DNA from: JBPOIS01 sp052034295 | GTDB lineage: Bacteria; Pseudomonadota; Gammaproteobacteria; Pseudomonadales; Moraxellaceae | Reading direction: 5' to 3' | Length of the DNA: 32,226 nucleotides | Assembly (NCBI GenBank): GCA_052034295.1 | Contig: JBPOIS010000187.1 | Span: forward strand, 1 to 32,226 | Part shown: positions 7,480-16,232 of the stretch, in pieces | How the letters are laid out: each line of letters opens with the position of its first letter | Position numbering within the stretch: the stretch's first letter is position 1 | Position numbers and translations under genes: made by a program | The notes under the pieces: generated by a model | Told to the model about the DNA's origin: nothing | Databases searched by the model: none | The model's input: the letters and a program-made list of their open reading frames with translations, nothing else

Positions 7480-8724
7480 TCAGCTGCTGAAAATCCTCGA
7501 CAGGGGAATCGACAGCTTGGCCGACAGGTATTCGTCCGACTGCACCAGCTGCGGGCCAATCACCTGAACCCAGGTGTCGTCGGCCAGCACCTTGCCCAGG
7601 TCCTCACGGCGCGGCAGGGGAAATGGCAGCTGTTTGTAGAATTGCCAGAAATCCACCTGATCGAGGTTTTTGGACAGCACATAGCCGCCCGCTTCGGTCT
7701 TGCGGATGATGTTCTGGGTGTGCAGCACCTCGGCATATTCCGGCCAGTGGTCCACCTCGGTGCGCCCCAGCACGCTCATGGCTTCGGTGTCAATCACCTC
7801 AGCGCCGATCTGGTGGCGTTCATGAAACAGCTTCAGCACATCCAGAATCGCCAGCACCGGGTGACGCGGCAAATGATCCGCCGAATGAAACACCGTCAGG
7901 GCATAGGTGATTTCCACACCCAGCAGCACCAGATTCCAGGTCAGGTAAATCCACAGCAAAAAAATCGGCAGGGCCGCAAACGCCCCATAAACCTGGTTGT
8001 AGCTGGTGAAATTGGCCATCAAAAACCCGAAGCTGTACTTCAGCAGCCCAAACAGCAGCGTCACCACCACCGCTGCAATCGCCGATTCGCGCAGCGGGAC
8101 CTTGCAATTGGGGATCAGCCAGTACACAAAGGTAAATCCCGCCACGGTCAGCAGCACCGAGGCCAGCCGCAGCCAGATGCTCCAGTCGATGGCATAGCCA
8201 TTGAAATTCTGGTTCAAAAACTCAATCGACGTCAGCGCTGAAGACAGCACCAGCGCACTACCCAGCAGGATCGGCCCCAGCGAAATGATCGCCCAGTAGC
8301 GCAAAAACGCCACCAGCCCGGTGCGCGGCCGCTTCACCCGCCAGATCTGGTTGAAGGACTGTTCAATGGTGGTCAGCATCAGCAGCGCGGTGATGAACAG
8401 GAACAGCACCCCCAGCGCCGTCAGGTTGGAGGATTTGTCAGCAAATTCACTGAGGTACTCGCTGACCTGTACGCTCGACTGCGGCAGCAGGTTGCGGTAA
8501 ATCACACTCTGGATCTCGGCCCGGGCTGGGGCCAGCGCCGGAATCGACGACACAATGACCAGAAACACGGTGAGGATTGGCACCAGCGACAGCATGGTGG
8601 TGTAGGTCAGTGACCCGGCCTTGTCGCGGCACTGGTCGGTTTCGAAGCGCTTCACCAGAAACACCAGAAACTTGAACCAGACCGACTGCCGGAATGGCAG
8701 GCGCGACAACAGCGAATTCAGCAT
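7480..8724 (-). CDS. YihY/BrkB-family inner-membrane protein
   Basis: A 414-residue polytopic membrane protein of the YihY (UPF0761, formerly 'RNase BN') family. The N-terminal amphipathic region with R-F-x5-C-x3-A-G-S-L-T-Y-T is the family signature. Six membrane segments follow, up to about residue 275, and then a soluble C-terminal winged-helix-like region of about 130 residues. The RNase BN name is a known misassignment, and the real function is not established. GGAG lies eight bases before the ATG. The gene is divergent from the WrbA-like gene. Confidence 0.9.
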   Translation of the reverse strand: MLNSLLSRLPFRQSVWFKFLVFLVKRFETDQCRDKAGSLTYTTMLSLVPILTVFLVIVSSIPALAPARAEIQSVIYRNLLPQSSVQVSEYLSEFADKSSNLTALGVLFLFITALLMLTTIEQSFNQIWRVKRPRTGLVAFLRYWAIISLGPILLGSALVLSSALTSIEFLNQNFNGYAIDWSIWLRLASVLLTVAGFTFVYWLIPNCKVPLRESAIAAVVVTLLFGLLKYSFGFLMANFTSYNQVYGAFAALPIFLLWIYLTWNLVLLGVEITYALTVFHSADHLPRHPVLAILDVLKLFHERHQIGAEVIDTEAMSVLGRTEVDHWPEYAEVLHTQNIIRKTEAGGYVLSKNLDQVDFWQFYKQLPFPLPRREDLGKVLADDTWVQVIGPQLVQSDEYLSAKLSIPLSRIFSS

Positions 8725-8889
8725 GGCATGCTCCAGCCCACGCGGGGGGCGCAGGGCGTGTTAGACTGACCGACAATCAAAAGGCTGGCTTTTACGCTAC
8801 CACAGCCATGGCCGCCGCGCGCGTACAGCTTTTGCGGTGGTTTGTGGTGGGTTGGTTTGAGGGCCACCATTGCAGCAGGAGCCTGGCGC

Positions 8890-9501
8890 ATGAATGAACC
8901 GTACGTGTTGGTGCTGTACGCAAGCAAGTATGGCACCACCCGGGAATTGGCCCTGACCGTGGCCGAAGGGGTGGAGCAGGCCGGTGTGGCGGTGCGGGTG
9001 CGCACTGTACCGGAGGTGCAGGTGGTCACCCAGGTGGCGGCCCCGCCCATTCCGCCGGAGGGCGAGCTGTACTGCAGTGCCGGGGACCTGCGCGACTGTG
9101 CCGGGCTGGCGCTGGGCAGTCCGACCCGGTTCGGCAACATGGCCGCCAGCCTGAAGTTCTTTCTGGACCAGACCACCGCCAGCTGGCTGGCGGGCGACCT
9201 GCAGGGCAAGCCAGCCTGTGTGTTTGCCAGCACCGGCACCCAGCATGGGGGTCAGGAAAGCACCCTGCTGTCGATGATGATCCCGCTACTGCACCATGGC
9301 ATGCTGCTGATGGGGCTGCCGTATTCGCTGCCGCAGCTGAGCAGCACCCCACGGGGCGGCACGCCATATGGGGCCACCCGGGTCACCGGGGTGGCCCACG
9401 ACCAGCCGCTGCACCCGGATGAACGGGCACTGGCGCTGGCACAGGGCCGGAGGCTGGCTGGGCTGGTGCAGCGGCTGGCCACCACGGGAGGGCCGTCCTG
9501 A
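8890..9501 (+). CDS. wrbA: NAD(P)H:quinone oxidoreductase, WrbA-like flavodoxin fold
   Basis: A 203-residue cytoplasmic flavoprotein predicted to reduce quinones by two electrons using NAD(P)H and FMN. The FMN phosphate loop is Y-A-S-K-Y-G-T-T near residue 11. The WrbA signature blocks S-P-T-R-F-G-N-M-A and S-T-G-T-Q-H-G-G-Q-E are present, as is the P-Y-G-A-T block. I chose the ATG at 8890 with AGGAG nine bases upstream, because the 16-codon extension has no family match. The stop codon overlaps the start of the next gene (TGATG), so the two are probably co-translated. Confidence 0.9.
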   Translation: MNEPYVLVLYASKYGTTRELALTVAEGVEQAGVAVRVRTVPEVQVVTQVAAPPIPPEGELYCSAGDLRDCAGLALGSPTRFGNMAASLKFFLDQTTASWLAGDLQGKPACVFASTGTQHGGQESTLLSMMIPLLHHGMLLMGLPYSLPQLSSTPRGGTPYGATRVTGVAHDQPLHPDERALALAQGRRLAGLVQRLATTGGPS

Positions 9502-9905
9502 TGGCGCTGCCGGGGGCATCCTGGCCACTGGTGCGGCTGCAGCACTGGCTGCGCTGGAGCGCGGTGGGGTGGCTGGTGTGGTTTTTGCTGATCAGTCCGT
9601 GGCTGAGCGCGGTGCAGGTGGTCCAGGCCCATGTGCTGGCCTGGCTGGGCGGCTTGCCGGGGCTGCTGCTGCTGCCGGTGCTGTGGCGGGGCCGCGATGG
9701 CCGACTGCTGATTTTTGCCGGGCTGATCCTGCTGCTGTACCTCGGCCATGCGGTGCTGGGGTACTTTCAGGCCGAGCCGCTGCGGACCACCGTGGAGCTG
9801 GTGCTGGTGGTCAATCTGCTGTACTGGACCGGCTGGGTGATTGAGCGGCTGCCCCGCCTGCAGGCGCAGGATCGGGCTGGGCTCAACGGGGATGGTACGC
9901 CCTGA
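9501..9905 (+). CDS. DUF2069 membrane protein
   Basis: A 134-residue inner-membrane protein with about four hydrophobic helices (near 18-35, 45-62, 70-88 and 96-113). It matches the DUF2069 family, often found next to wrbA in gammaproteobacteria. The start overlaps the wrbA stop by one base. Its 3' end overlaps the convergent DUF3108 gene by 23 bp. Its function is unknown, but the coupling to a quinone reductase hints at a membrane-quinone context (inference). Confidence 0.85.
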   Translation: MALPGASWPLVRLQHWLRWSAVGWLVWFLLISPWLSAVQVVQAHVLAWLGGLPGLLLLPVLWRGRDGRLLIFAGLILLLYLGHAVLGYFQAEPLRTTVELVLVVNLLYWTGWVIERLPRLQAQDRAGLNGDGTP

Positions 9906-10572
9906 GCAGGATGTCATAGGTCATGCTGTCGTCCTTCTGGGTGACCCGAACTGGCAGGTAGTCGAGTTTGGGGGCCATCCAGAACGAGGTCGAGCGCGCC
10001 GGGTCTTCGTGGATGCGGTCCACCCGCACGGTGTCAAAGCTGCCCGCAGGCGTGCGGATGGTGGCGTTGCCGCGCAGCACGAAACGGACCGGGTCTTCGC
10101 TTTTGTCATCACTGAGCCAGTAGCGGTCACGCAGGCCGCCGTTTTTCAGGTCCTCACGCAGCTGCAGCTCCAGATTCAGGGTGTCCAGCGTGCCCGCATG
10201 GGTGCTGTACTGGCTGGTTTTGCCGTTGCGGCGCACCTGCGCCTGTCCACCCTGAAACTGGATTTCACTGGATTTGCTGAGACCAAGGATGCGGTAGTCC
10301 ATCTGGTGGCGCTGTGACTGTACCTGATGGCCCGCCAGACTGAACCAGCTGGTCTCGGTGGCGGTGGCCACCACGGGGATTCTGGCCCGGAACTGATAGG
10401 TCCACTGGCCACTGGCGGCCTGACTGAGCACCCGGCTGGCCGAGCCGTTGAACTTGCTGCCGATCGAAAACTGATAGTCGGCCTGATAGGGTTGCACCGC
10501 CTGGGCCTCCGGCAGCAGCAGGGTCAAGGCCAGACCCAGCACTGCCGCACCACGATAAAAAGAATGGGACAT
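9883..10572 (-). CDS. DUF3108 periplasmic protein
   Basis: A 229-residue exported protein with a signal peptide ending at A-Q-A (about residue 25). The remainder is a beta-rich DUF3108 domain starting Y-Q-A-D-Y-Q-F-S-I and closing with W-M-A-P-K-L-D-Y-L-P-V-R-V. The family resembles outer-membrane-associated beta-barrel-like periplasmic proteins of unknown role. GAGG lies six bases before the ATG. The 3' end overlaps the convergent DUF2069 gene. Confidence 0.85.
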   Translation of the reverse strand: MSHSFYRGAAVLGLALTLLLPEAQAVQPYQADYQFSIGSKFNGSASRVLSQAASGQWTYQFRARIPVVATATETSWFSLAGHQVQSQRHQMDYRILGLSKSSEIQFQGGQAQVRRNGKTSQYSTHAGTLDTLNLELQLREDLKNGGLRDRYWLSDDKSEDPVRFVLRGNATIRTPAGSFDTVRVDRIHEDPARSTSFWMAPKLDYLPVRVTQKDDSMTYDILLRAYHPR

Positions 10573-10767
10573 GCGAACCTCGGTGAATGCCCCGCCAGAA
10601 TGCCCGCGCGCACAGTGCGGCAGGCAGCAGGGGGGTATGCATTAATATCGCGCCGCATCACGGGTTTTCAAAGGCTTATTCTGTGAAAAAACGGCATAAA
10701 AATTGATTTGTCAGCGTCAGGGGGTTCAGGCAAACTGGCGCGCATTTTCAGGACATTGGGGGCTTTC

Positions 10768-11961
10768 ATGGCCAACACCAGTCAGGATGTGCTGTTCCTG
10801 CTGCTGGGTGCAGTGATGATTCTGTCCATGCACGCCGGCTTTGCCTTTCTGGAGCTGGGCACCGTGCGGGCCAAGAACCAGGTCAATGCGCTGGGCAAGA
10901 TACTCGGCGACTTTGCCGTCTCGGCGGTGGCGTATTTTTTTGTGGGCTATCACCTGGCCTATGGCAAAAACTTTCTGGTCAGTGCCAGCGCCCTGTCCGC
11001 CGATCATGGCTACGAGCTGATGAAGTTTTTCTTTTTGCTCACCTTCGCGGCGGCCATTCCGGCGATCATTTCCGGCGGCATCGCCGAGCGGGCCAAATAC
11101 AAGCCACAGACGGTGGCCACGGTGGTGCTGGTGGCGCTGGTGTACCCGTTCTTTGAGGGCATGGTCTGGAACAACAACCTGGGGTTTCAGGACCTGCTGC
11201 AAGGCTGGTTTGGCCAGCCGTTCCATGATTTTGCCGGGTCGGTGGTGGTGCACGCCATGGGCGGCTGGATTGCCCTGCCTGCAGTGCTGCTGCTGGGGCC
11301 GCGCCGGGGCCGCTATGGCTCGGATGGCCGGGTGTCGGCCCACCCGCCGTCGTCGATTCCGTTTCTGGCGCTGGGGGCCTGGATCCTGATTGTCGGCTGG
11401 TTTGGTTTCAATGTGATGAGTGCCCAGCGCGCCGAGGCCATTTCCGGTCTGGTGGCGGTGAATTCGTTGATGGCCATGGTGGGCGGTACGCTGGCGGCTA
11501 TGTGGGCCGGCAAAAACGACCCCGGTTTCATGCACAATGGCCCACTGGCCGGTCTGGTGGCGATCTGTGCCGGTTCGGACCTGGTGCACCCGGTGGGGGC
11601 GCTGGTGATCGGAGCGATGGCCGGTGCCCTGTTTGTGGTGCTGTTCACCTACACCCAGAACCGCCTGCGCATTGATGATGTGCTCGGGGTGTGGCCGCTG
11701 CACGGGGTGTGCGGGGCGTTGGGTGGCATTGCGGCCGGGGTGTTTGGCCAGACCTGGCTGGGGGGGCTGGGCGGGGTATCGCTGGGGGCGCAGCTGGCTG
11801 GCACGCTGGTCGGCGTCACCGTGGCGCTGTGCGGCGGGCTGGCGGTGTACGGCGTGCTGCAGCGCACGGTGGGCCTGCGGCTGGACCCGGAAGAAGAGTA
11901 TTACGGCGCTGACCTGACCATCCACAAGATCAGTGCCACCTTTGAGAAGGATGCATTCTGA
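10768..11961 (+). CDS. amt: Ammonium transporter (Amt family)
   Basis: A 397-residue, eleven-helix channel that conducts ammonia or ammonium across the inner membrane. The signature is complete: the conserved 'twin histidines' lie in V-H-A-M-G-G and P-L-H-G-V-C-G, and the phenylalanine-gate region and the W-F-G-F-N block are present. I chose the ATG at 10768 because homologues start with the first membrane helix near this point. The 20-codon extension lacks a match. There is no glnK beside it, unlike many amtB genes, and no convincing sigma-54 site, so nitrogen control is not evident here. An 8-bp inverted repeat and a terminator follow. Confidence 0.93.
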   Translation: MANTSQDVLFLLLGAVMILSMHAGFAFLELGTVRAKNQVNALGKILGDFAVSAVAYFFVGYHLAYGKNFLVSASALSADHGYELMKFFFLLTFAAAIPAIISGGIAERAKYKPQTVATVVLVALVYPFFEGMVWNNNLGFQDLLQGWFGQPFHDFAGSVVVHAMGGWIALPAVLLLGPRRGRYGSDGRVSAHPPSSIPFLALGAWILIVGWFGFNVMSAQRAEAISGLVAVNSLMAMVGGTLAAMWAGKNDPGFMHNGPLAGLVAICAGSDLVHPVGALVIGAMAGALFVVLFTYTQNRLRIDDVLGVWPLHGVCGALGGIAAGVFGQTWLGGLGGVSLGAQLAGTLVGVTVALCGGLAVYGVLQRTVGLRLDPEEEYYGADLTIHKISATFEKDAF

Positions 11962-11976
11962 ACGCCCCAGACTACA

Positions 11977-12010
11977 GGCGGTAACGCAAAGCGGCTGCAG
12001 CGTTACCACC
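11977..12010 (+). repeat. Inverted repeat after amt
   Basis: GGTAACGC (11980-11987) and GCGTTACC (12000-12007) form a perfect 8-bp stem around a 12-base loop. One mismatch and two further GC pairs extend it outwards. There is no T-run, so it may be an mRNA 3' hairpin or an operator. Confidence 0.55.
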
Positions 12011-12037
12011 TGATACGGCGGCGGTACTGAAAAAATC

Positions 12038-12071
12038 CGTGCTTGTGCCAAGGTATAAGCACGTTTTTTTT
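12038..12071 (+). terminator. Terminator-like hairpin just before the DUF2789 gene
   Basis: CGTGCTT (12038-12044) pairs with AAGCACG (12057-12063) around a 12-base loop, followed by eight Ts (12064-12071). The T-run ends only 13 bases before the DUF2789 start codon. It could end amt transcription or act as an attenuator. Confidence 0.65.
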
Positions 12072-12084
12072 GAGTTTTTCAGCC

Positions 12085-12315
12085 ATGGACACCACCGCAC
12101 AAACCCTGAACACCCTGTTTGACCAGCTTGGCCTGGACAGCAGCGAAGCCGCGATCGAGCAGTTCATCCAGACCCACCGCCTGCCCGCTGAGGTGAAAAT
12201 CTCCGACGCCGGGTTCTGGAGCGAGGGCCAGCGTGCCTTTCTCAAGGAAGCCTACAAGACCGACAACCACTGGAACCCGATTGTCGATGACCTGAATGCG
12301 CTGCTGCACGATTGA
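12085..12315 (+). CDS. DUF2789 small protein
   Basis: A 76-residue acidic cytoplasmic protein matching DUF2789: N-T-L-F-D-Q-L-G-L, then L-P-A-E-V-K-I-S-D-A-x-F-W and Q-R-A-F-L-K-E-A. The family has no known function and is common in Pseudomonadales. I chose the ATG at 12085, which begins the family match, rather than an upstream alternative start in the T-rich stretch. The ribosome site is poor (TGAG nine bases upstream). The gene ends at a bidirectional terminator. Confidence 0.85.
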   Translation: MDTTAQTLNTLFDQLGLDSSEAAIEQFIQTHRLPAEVKISDAGFWSEGQRAFLKEAYKTDNHWNPIVDDLNALLHD

Positions 12316-12335
12316 AGGGGTTTCGCCCTTGCAGC

Positions 12336-12361
12336 AAAAAGCCGGCATCAGCCGGCTTTTC
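12336..12361. terminator. Bidirectional terminator between the DUF2789 gene and htpX
   Basis: AAAAGCCGGC and GCCGGCTTTT form a perfect 10-bp stem around a four-base loop, with Ts on both strands. It serves two convergent genes. Confidence 0.9.
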
Positions 12362-12383
12362 TGTTCAGACAGGGCAGGCAGGC

Positions 12384-13271
12384 TCAGAGCCGCTGCAGGG
12401 CCTCCATGCGCTGCTCGATGGTCGGGTGCGAGCGGAACAGTGCGGCCAGGCTAAAGCCCTGCTCCGTACCCGCACTGATGGCAAAGGCCTTCATCTCCGC
12501 AGGCATCTGGTCGGGCTGGCCCTGATCCTGTTGCAGCCGCAGCAGCGCAGCAATCATCGCCGGTTTGCCCGCCAGCCGGGCCCCGGCTTCATCGGCACGG
12601 TATTCACGGATGCGCGAGAAATACATGACAATGGCCGACGCCGCGATGCCCAGCAGCAGGTCCATGATGAGGCTGGTGACAAAATAGGCAATCCCCGGTG
12701 CATCGCCTTCATTGCGGAACACCACCCGGTCGACAAAATTGCCGATGATGCGGGCAAAGAACATCACAAAGGCGTTCACCACCCCCTGGATCAGCGCCAG
12801 TGTGACCATGTCGCCATTGGCCACGTGGCCGATCTCATGGGCCAGCACTGCGCGCAGCTCGTCTTCATTCATGCGCTCCAGCAGGCCGGTGGACACCGCC
12901 ACCAGCGCGGCATTCCTGTTCCAGCCGGTGGCGAAGGCATTGGGCTGGAAGCTGGGAAAGATGCCCACTTCCGGCATCTTGATGCCCGCCTGCTGGGACA
13001 GTTGCTGCACCGTCTGCAACAGCCACTGTTCGGCCTGATTCTGCGGCTGCTCAATCACCTGCGTGCCGGTGCTGCGCTTGGCCATCCATTTGGACAAAAA
13101 CAGCGACACCAGCGAGCCGATCATGCCGTACACGAAGCACAGCACCAGCAGGTTGGTGTAATTGAGTCCTCCGGCGCTGTGGGTGCTGCCCACGCCCAGC
13201 AGCGACAGCACCAGCCCGGCAATCAGCACCACAGCAAGGTTGGTCAGCAGGAACAACCCGATCCTCAACAT
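12384..13271 (-). CDS. htpX: Membrane zinc metalloprotease HtpX
   Basis: A 295-residue inner-membrane M48 protease that degrades misfolded membrane proteins alongside FtsH. Two N-terminal helices (about 4-26 and 40-61) precede the zinc motif H-E-I-G-H at 145-149. Two more hydrophobic segments follow at about 157-180 and 195-215. The third ligand is likely the Glu in E-Y-R-A-D-E near 223. The length fits E. coli HtpX (293). GAGGA lies about ten bases before the ATG. It is a single-gene unit between a shared terminator and the transglycosylase gene. Confidence 0.95.
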   Translation of the reverse strand: MLRIGLFLLTNLAVVLIAGLVLSLLGVGSTHSAGGLNYTNLLVLCFVYGMIGSLVSLFLSKWMAKRSTGTQVIEQPQNQAEQWLLQTVQQLSQQAGIKMPEVGIFPSFQPNAFATGWNRNAALVAVSTGLLERMNEDELRAVLAHEIGHVANGDMVTLALIQGVVNAFVMFFARIIGNFVDRVVFRNEGDAPGIAYFVTSLIMDLLLGIAASAIVMYFSRIREYRADEAGARLAGKPAMIAALLRLQQDQGQPDQMPAEMKAFAISAGTEQGFSLAALFRSHPTIEQRMEALQRL

Positions 13272-13400
13272 GTCATCAAATCCTCAGCGGTTGGGGGCCT
13301 GTCCCACAGCCACGCTGCAGGTTCAGGCTTTCTTAAACCAGATTAAGGATGACTGACGCAAAATCAATGCGCTTTTGGTGAGTCCGGGCCTGCAGGCCGG

Positions 13401-14222
13401 TCAGCGCGACCCCTGCGACAGCGCATTCAGCGCAGTCTGGGTGTAGCGGTCATCGTCGCTGCCGGGGGTGATCGCCGCCAGGGTGATGGGCCGCTGGCGG
13501 GGGGTTGCCGTGGCGTTGCTGTCACGGGCCAGCGTGTCTGCCGGTGCCGGGGCTGGACCGGCACTGCTGCTGTACAGGTTGCGGTAGCGGCTCAGCACCC
13601 GGCGCACATAATCGCGGGTCTCGGCAAACGGTGGGATGCCGCCGTAGCGGTCCACGTTGCCTTCGCCCGCGTTGTAGGCCGCCACAGCTTTTTCGAGGTC
13701 ATTGTTGTAGCGGTTCAGCAAAAAGCGCAGGTAGCGCACCCCGCCGTCGATGTTCTGCGCAGGTTCCCAGGCGTTGCCCACCCCGAAGCGCCGCGCCGTG
13801 GCCGGCATCAGCTGCATCAGCCCCTGTGCGCCCACCGGAGAGCGGGCGTTGGGGTTGAAGCCGGATTCGGTGTGCATCATCGCCTTGATCAGGCCCCGGT
13901 CCACGCCATGGGTGCTGGCCGCGCTGGCAATCAGCCCGTCATAGGCGTCGCGGTTCTTGCTGTAGGAGGGCAGGACCGAGGATTCGCTGCTGCCCCAGTT
14001 GCGGTAGCTGTGCACATTGGTGTCGGGGTAGTAGGTGACCTTCACCTTGGTGGTGTAGTCACTGAACTGCTCGCCGCGTGGTTTTTGGTTGAACACCATG
14101 TTGGTGAGCAGCACGTTGCCGTCGCGGTCCTTGAACACGTACATCTTGCCGGCATGGGCTGCGGGCCAGAGCAGCACGGACAGACCAAGCAAGGCAAGGC
14201 GGGCACAGGCAGTGGGGTGCAT
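13401..14222 (-). CDS. Lytic murein transglycosylase (SLT family 1C-like)
   Basis: A 273-residue exported enzyme that cleaves the glycan chain of peptidoglycan to give 1,6-anhydro ends. The signal peptide (1-24) ends at A-H-A. A short DUF4124-like strand region (K-M-Y-V-F-K-D-R-D-G-N-V) follows. The SLT domain begins near 100, with the catalytic glutamate E119 in M-M-H-T-E-S-G-F. The substrate blocks G-A-Q-G-L-M-Q-L-M-P and A-Y-N-A-G-E are present. The tail is low-complexity. I chose the ATG at 14222, since the upstream 35 codons would displace the signal peptide. AGGA lies about eight bases upstream. Confidence 0.9.
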   Translation of the reverse strand: MHPTACARLALLGLSVLLWPAAHAGKMYVFKDRDGNVLLTNMVFNQKPRGEQFSDYTTKVKVTYYPDTNVHSYRNWGSSESSVLPSYSKNRDAYDGLIASAASTHGVDRGLIKAMMHTESGFNPNARSPVGAQGLMQLMPATARRFGVGNAWEPAQNIDGGVRYLRFLLNRYNNDLEKAVAAYNAGEGNVDRYGGIPPFAETRDYVRRVLSRYRNLYSSSAGPAPAPADTLARDSNATATPRQRPITLAAITPGSDDDRYTQTALNALSQGSR

Positions 14223-14437
14223 TGGGCATCCTGCTCCATGGGGTGTTTGCAGACAGTTTAACAAAAACCGGCCTGGAACCAAGGTTTCTTTTACAGACCC
14301 TGGCAGGGTGATGCTGTTTTGTGTCAACGTGTCAGGCCGATGTCAAGGCGGCCAGATCAAAAAAAAAATTAAACAGGCGAGTGGTTGTAAAAAATAGATC
14401 TTTGATTTCATGTATTTTTTTTGATAGATTAAAAAAT

Positions 14438-14450
14438 AATCAATCTGTTG
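14438..14450 (+). promoter_or_regulatory. IHF consensus site
   Basis: AATCAATCTGTTG matches the 13-base IHF consensus WATCAA-N4-TTR at every defined position, beside the A+T-rich segment. Confidence 0.55.
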
Positions 14451-14492
14451 CAAGGCTTGGAAATGGCGGCTTTTACGCTGTCAAGACCACAC

Positions 14493-14501
14493 TTATCCAC
14501 A
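14493..14501 (+). promoter_or_regulatory. DnaA box 1
   Basis: TTATCCACA is a perfect match to the strict consensus TTATNCACA, identical to the strong R1/R4 type of E. coli. Confidence 0.7.
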
Positions 14502-14504
14502 GAC

Positions 14505-14513
14505 TTATCCACA
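14505..14513 (+). promoter_or_regulatory. DnaA box 2
   Basis: A second perfect TTATCCACA in the same orientation, 12 bp after box 1, about one helical turn. Confidence 0.7.
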
Positions 14514-14518
14514 GGTTT

Positions 14519-14527
14519 TGTGGAAAA
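14519..14527 (-). promoter_or_regulatory. DnaA box 3 (inverted)
   Basis: Read on the minus strand this is TTTTCCACA, matching the relaxed consensus TTWTNCACA. It faces the first two boxes. Confidence 0.55.
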
Positions 14528-14696
14528 CTTGCTAAGTGTTTGCTGTAGCGCAAAAAGCCAGAGTGCAAGCCACTGGACAAACAATTGCCGGGAAAACCAG
14601 CAGTCCGCAACACGGCGGGCAGGGGCGGGTGCGGTCACACGCTGGACGATTCGGCCTGCGGGTGGATTGCCCATCGGCAGCGCGGGCAATTTCGGG

Positions 14697-14702
14697 TAAA
14701 AT
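14697..14702 (+). promoter_or_regulatory. Putative -10 element of ttcA
   Basis: TAAAAT (five of six consensus bases) lies 41 bp before the ttcA ATG. No good -35 is found at the proper distance. Confidence 0.25.
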
Positions 14703-14743
14703 CACGCCCTTTCCTGTTTTGGCCAATCCTGTCACGGTGTTGT

Positions 14744-15643
<900 letters not shown>

Positions 15644-15655
15644 ACATCCGCCAAC

Positions 15656-15685
15656 AAAAAAGCCGCACAGCGGGTGCGGCTTTTT
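15656..15685. terminator. Bidirectional terminator between ttcA and the CcoH/FixH gene
   Basis: AAAAAGCCGCAC and GTGCGGCTTTTT pair for 12 bp around a five-base loop. A- and T-runs on both flanks suit the convergent genes. Confidence 0.9.
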
Positions 15686-15713
15686 GGGTGCAGTGCAGAG
15701 GCCATGCGCTGAC

Positions 15714-16232
15714 TTACTGGATGCGTTCCAGCGGACGCAGGGTCAGCTGCTGCAGCGGCAGCAGCACCTCCTGTTGCAGCCGCCAGTCGCCGCCGTTTTC
15801 CAGCTCGGCATGGTAGCGGCCACGCGCCTGCAGCAGCGCCGGGGCCTGGGCCTGATAGTGGCCATCCGCCTGCAAGCGCAGGGTGATCTGGATGTCCCTG
15901 GCCTGTTTGACCGGGTGAAAAAAGCCCAGCCAGAGCTGTGCAGGCCAGACCACGGGTTTTTCACTGGCAAAGTGCACGTCCACCTGTCCGGACGGACTGA
16001 CCTGAACCTGTGCGCTCAGGCCGAGCTGTTTGGCCAGGGTGTCGCGGGACAGGTCCTGGCGCAGCGTCTTGCCGTCCATGTACCAGTCGTCGCGCACCAT
16101 GTCGTCCTGATGGCTGAAGGCCAGCCGCACAAAGCTCAGCGATGCCACCACCGCGATCACGGGCAGCACCAGCACCAGCCACAGGTAGGGGTGGCGGTAC
16201 CAGGGCTTTTGCGTTGCAGGGTCAGTGGCCAT
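15714..16232 (-). CDS. ccoH: CcoH/FixH-family cytochrome oxidase assembly protein
   Basis: A 172-residue membrane-anchored protein needed for assembly or stability of cbb3-type oxidase. One transmembrane helix (about 17-38) is followed by a periplasmic domain with the FixH-like pattern F-x-H-P-x3-A-R-D-I-Q-I-T-L. The start overlaps the ccoG stop by one base (TGATG), so it is the last gene of the unit visible here. ccoI and ccoS, usual next genes, are absent before the terminator. Confidence 0.85.
   Translation of the reverse strand: MATDPATQKPWYRHPYLWLVLVLPVIAVVASLSFVRLAFSHQDDMVRDDWYMDGKTLRQDLSRDTLAKQLGLSAQVQVSPSGQVDVHFASEKPVVWPAQLWLGFFHPVKQARDIQITLRLQADGHYQAQAPALLQARGRYHAELENGGDWRLQQEVLLPLQQLTLRPLERIQ

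Larger units (their letters stand above)
14359..14527. other. Candidate replication origin or DnaA-controlled locus
   Basis: The order is an 80% A+T segment (14359-14446), a 13-mer GATCTTTGATTTC at 14397, an IHF site, and three DnaA boxes. The 13-mer shares GATCT and an A/T-rich tail with the unwinding 13-mers of E. coli oriC. GATC sites are at 14355 and 14397. The order matches that of E. coli oriC (unwinding element, IHF, DnaA boxes). No dnaA, dnaN, gyrB, rpmH, mnmG or parAB is nearby. The layout is seen; the origin function is inferred. Confidence 0.45.
14223..14743. other. 521-bp gene-free region with origin-like elements
   Basis: No convincing gene lies here. 14223-14358 is ordinary GC-balanced leader DNA of the transglycosylase gene. 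14359-14446 is extremely A+T-rich (70 of 88 bases by hand count, against a GC-rich genome), with an A10 run and a T8 run. IHF and DnaA elements follow to 14527. From 14528 to 14743 the DNA returns to GC-rich and ends in the ttcA leader. Confidence 0.8.

Noticed and set aside
5913..7490. Long open frame of 525 codons on the plus strand opposite fumA
   Set aside because: It is the antisense shadow of a clear class I fumarase. The composition is His/Gly/Gln-rich with no family resemblance.
10731..10750. Possible sigma-54 promoter before amt
   Set aside because: TGGC is present at the -24 position, but the -12 GC is replaced by CA, so the essential element is missing.
10726..12051. 441-codon minus-strand frame opposite amt
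   Set aside because: Amt is unmistakable on the plus strand. The reverse product is rich in His, Gln and Arg, typical of shadow frames in GC-rich DNA.
14585..14743. Upstream extension of ttcA
   Set aside because: In frame and open, but without family similarity or a start signal; the family match starts at 14744.
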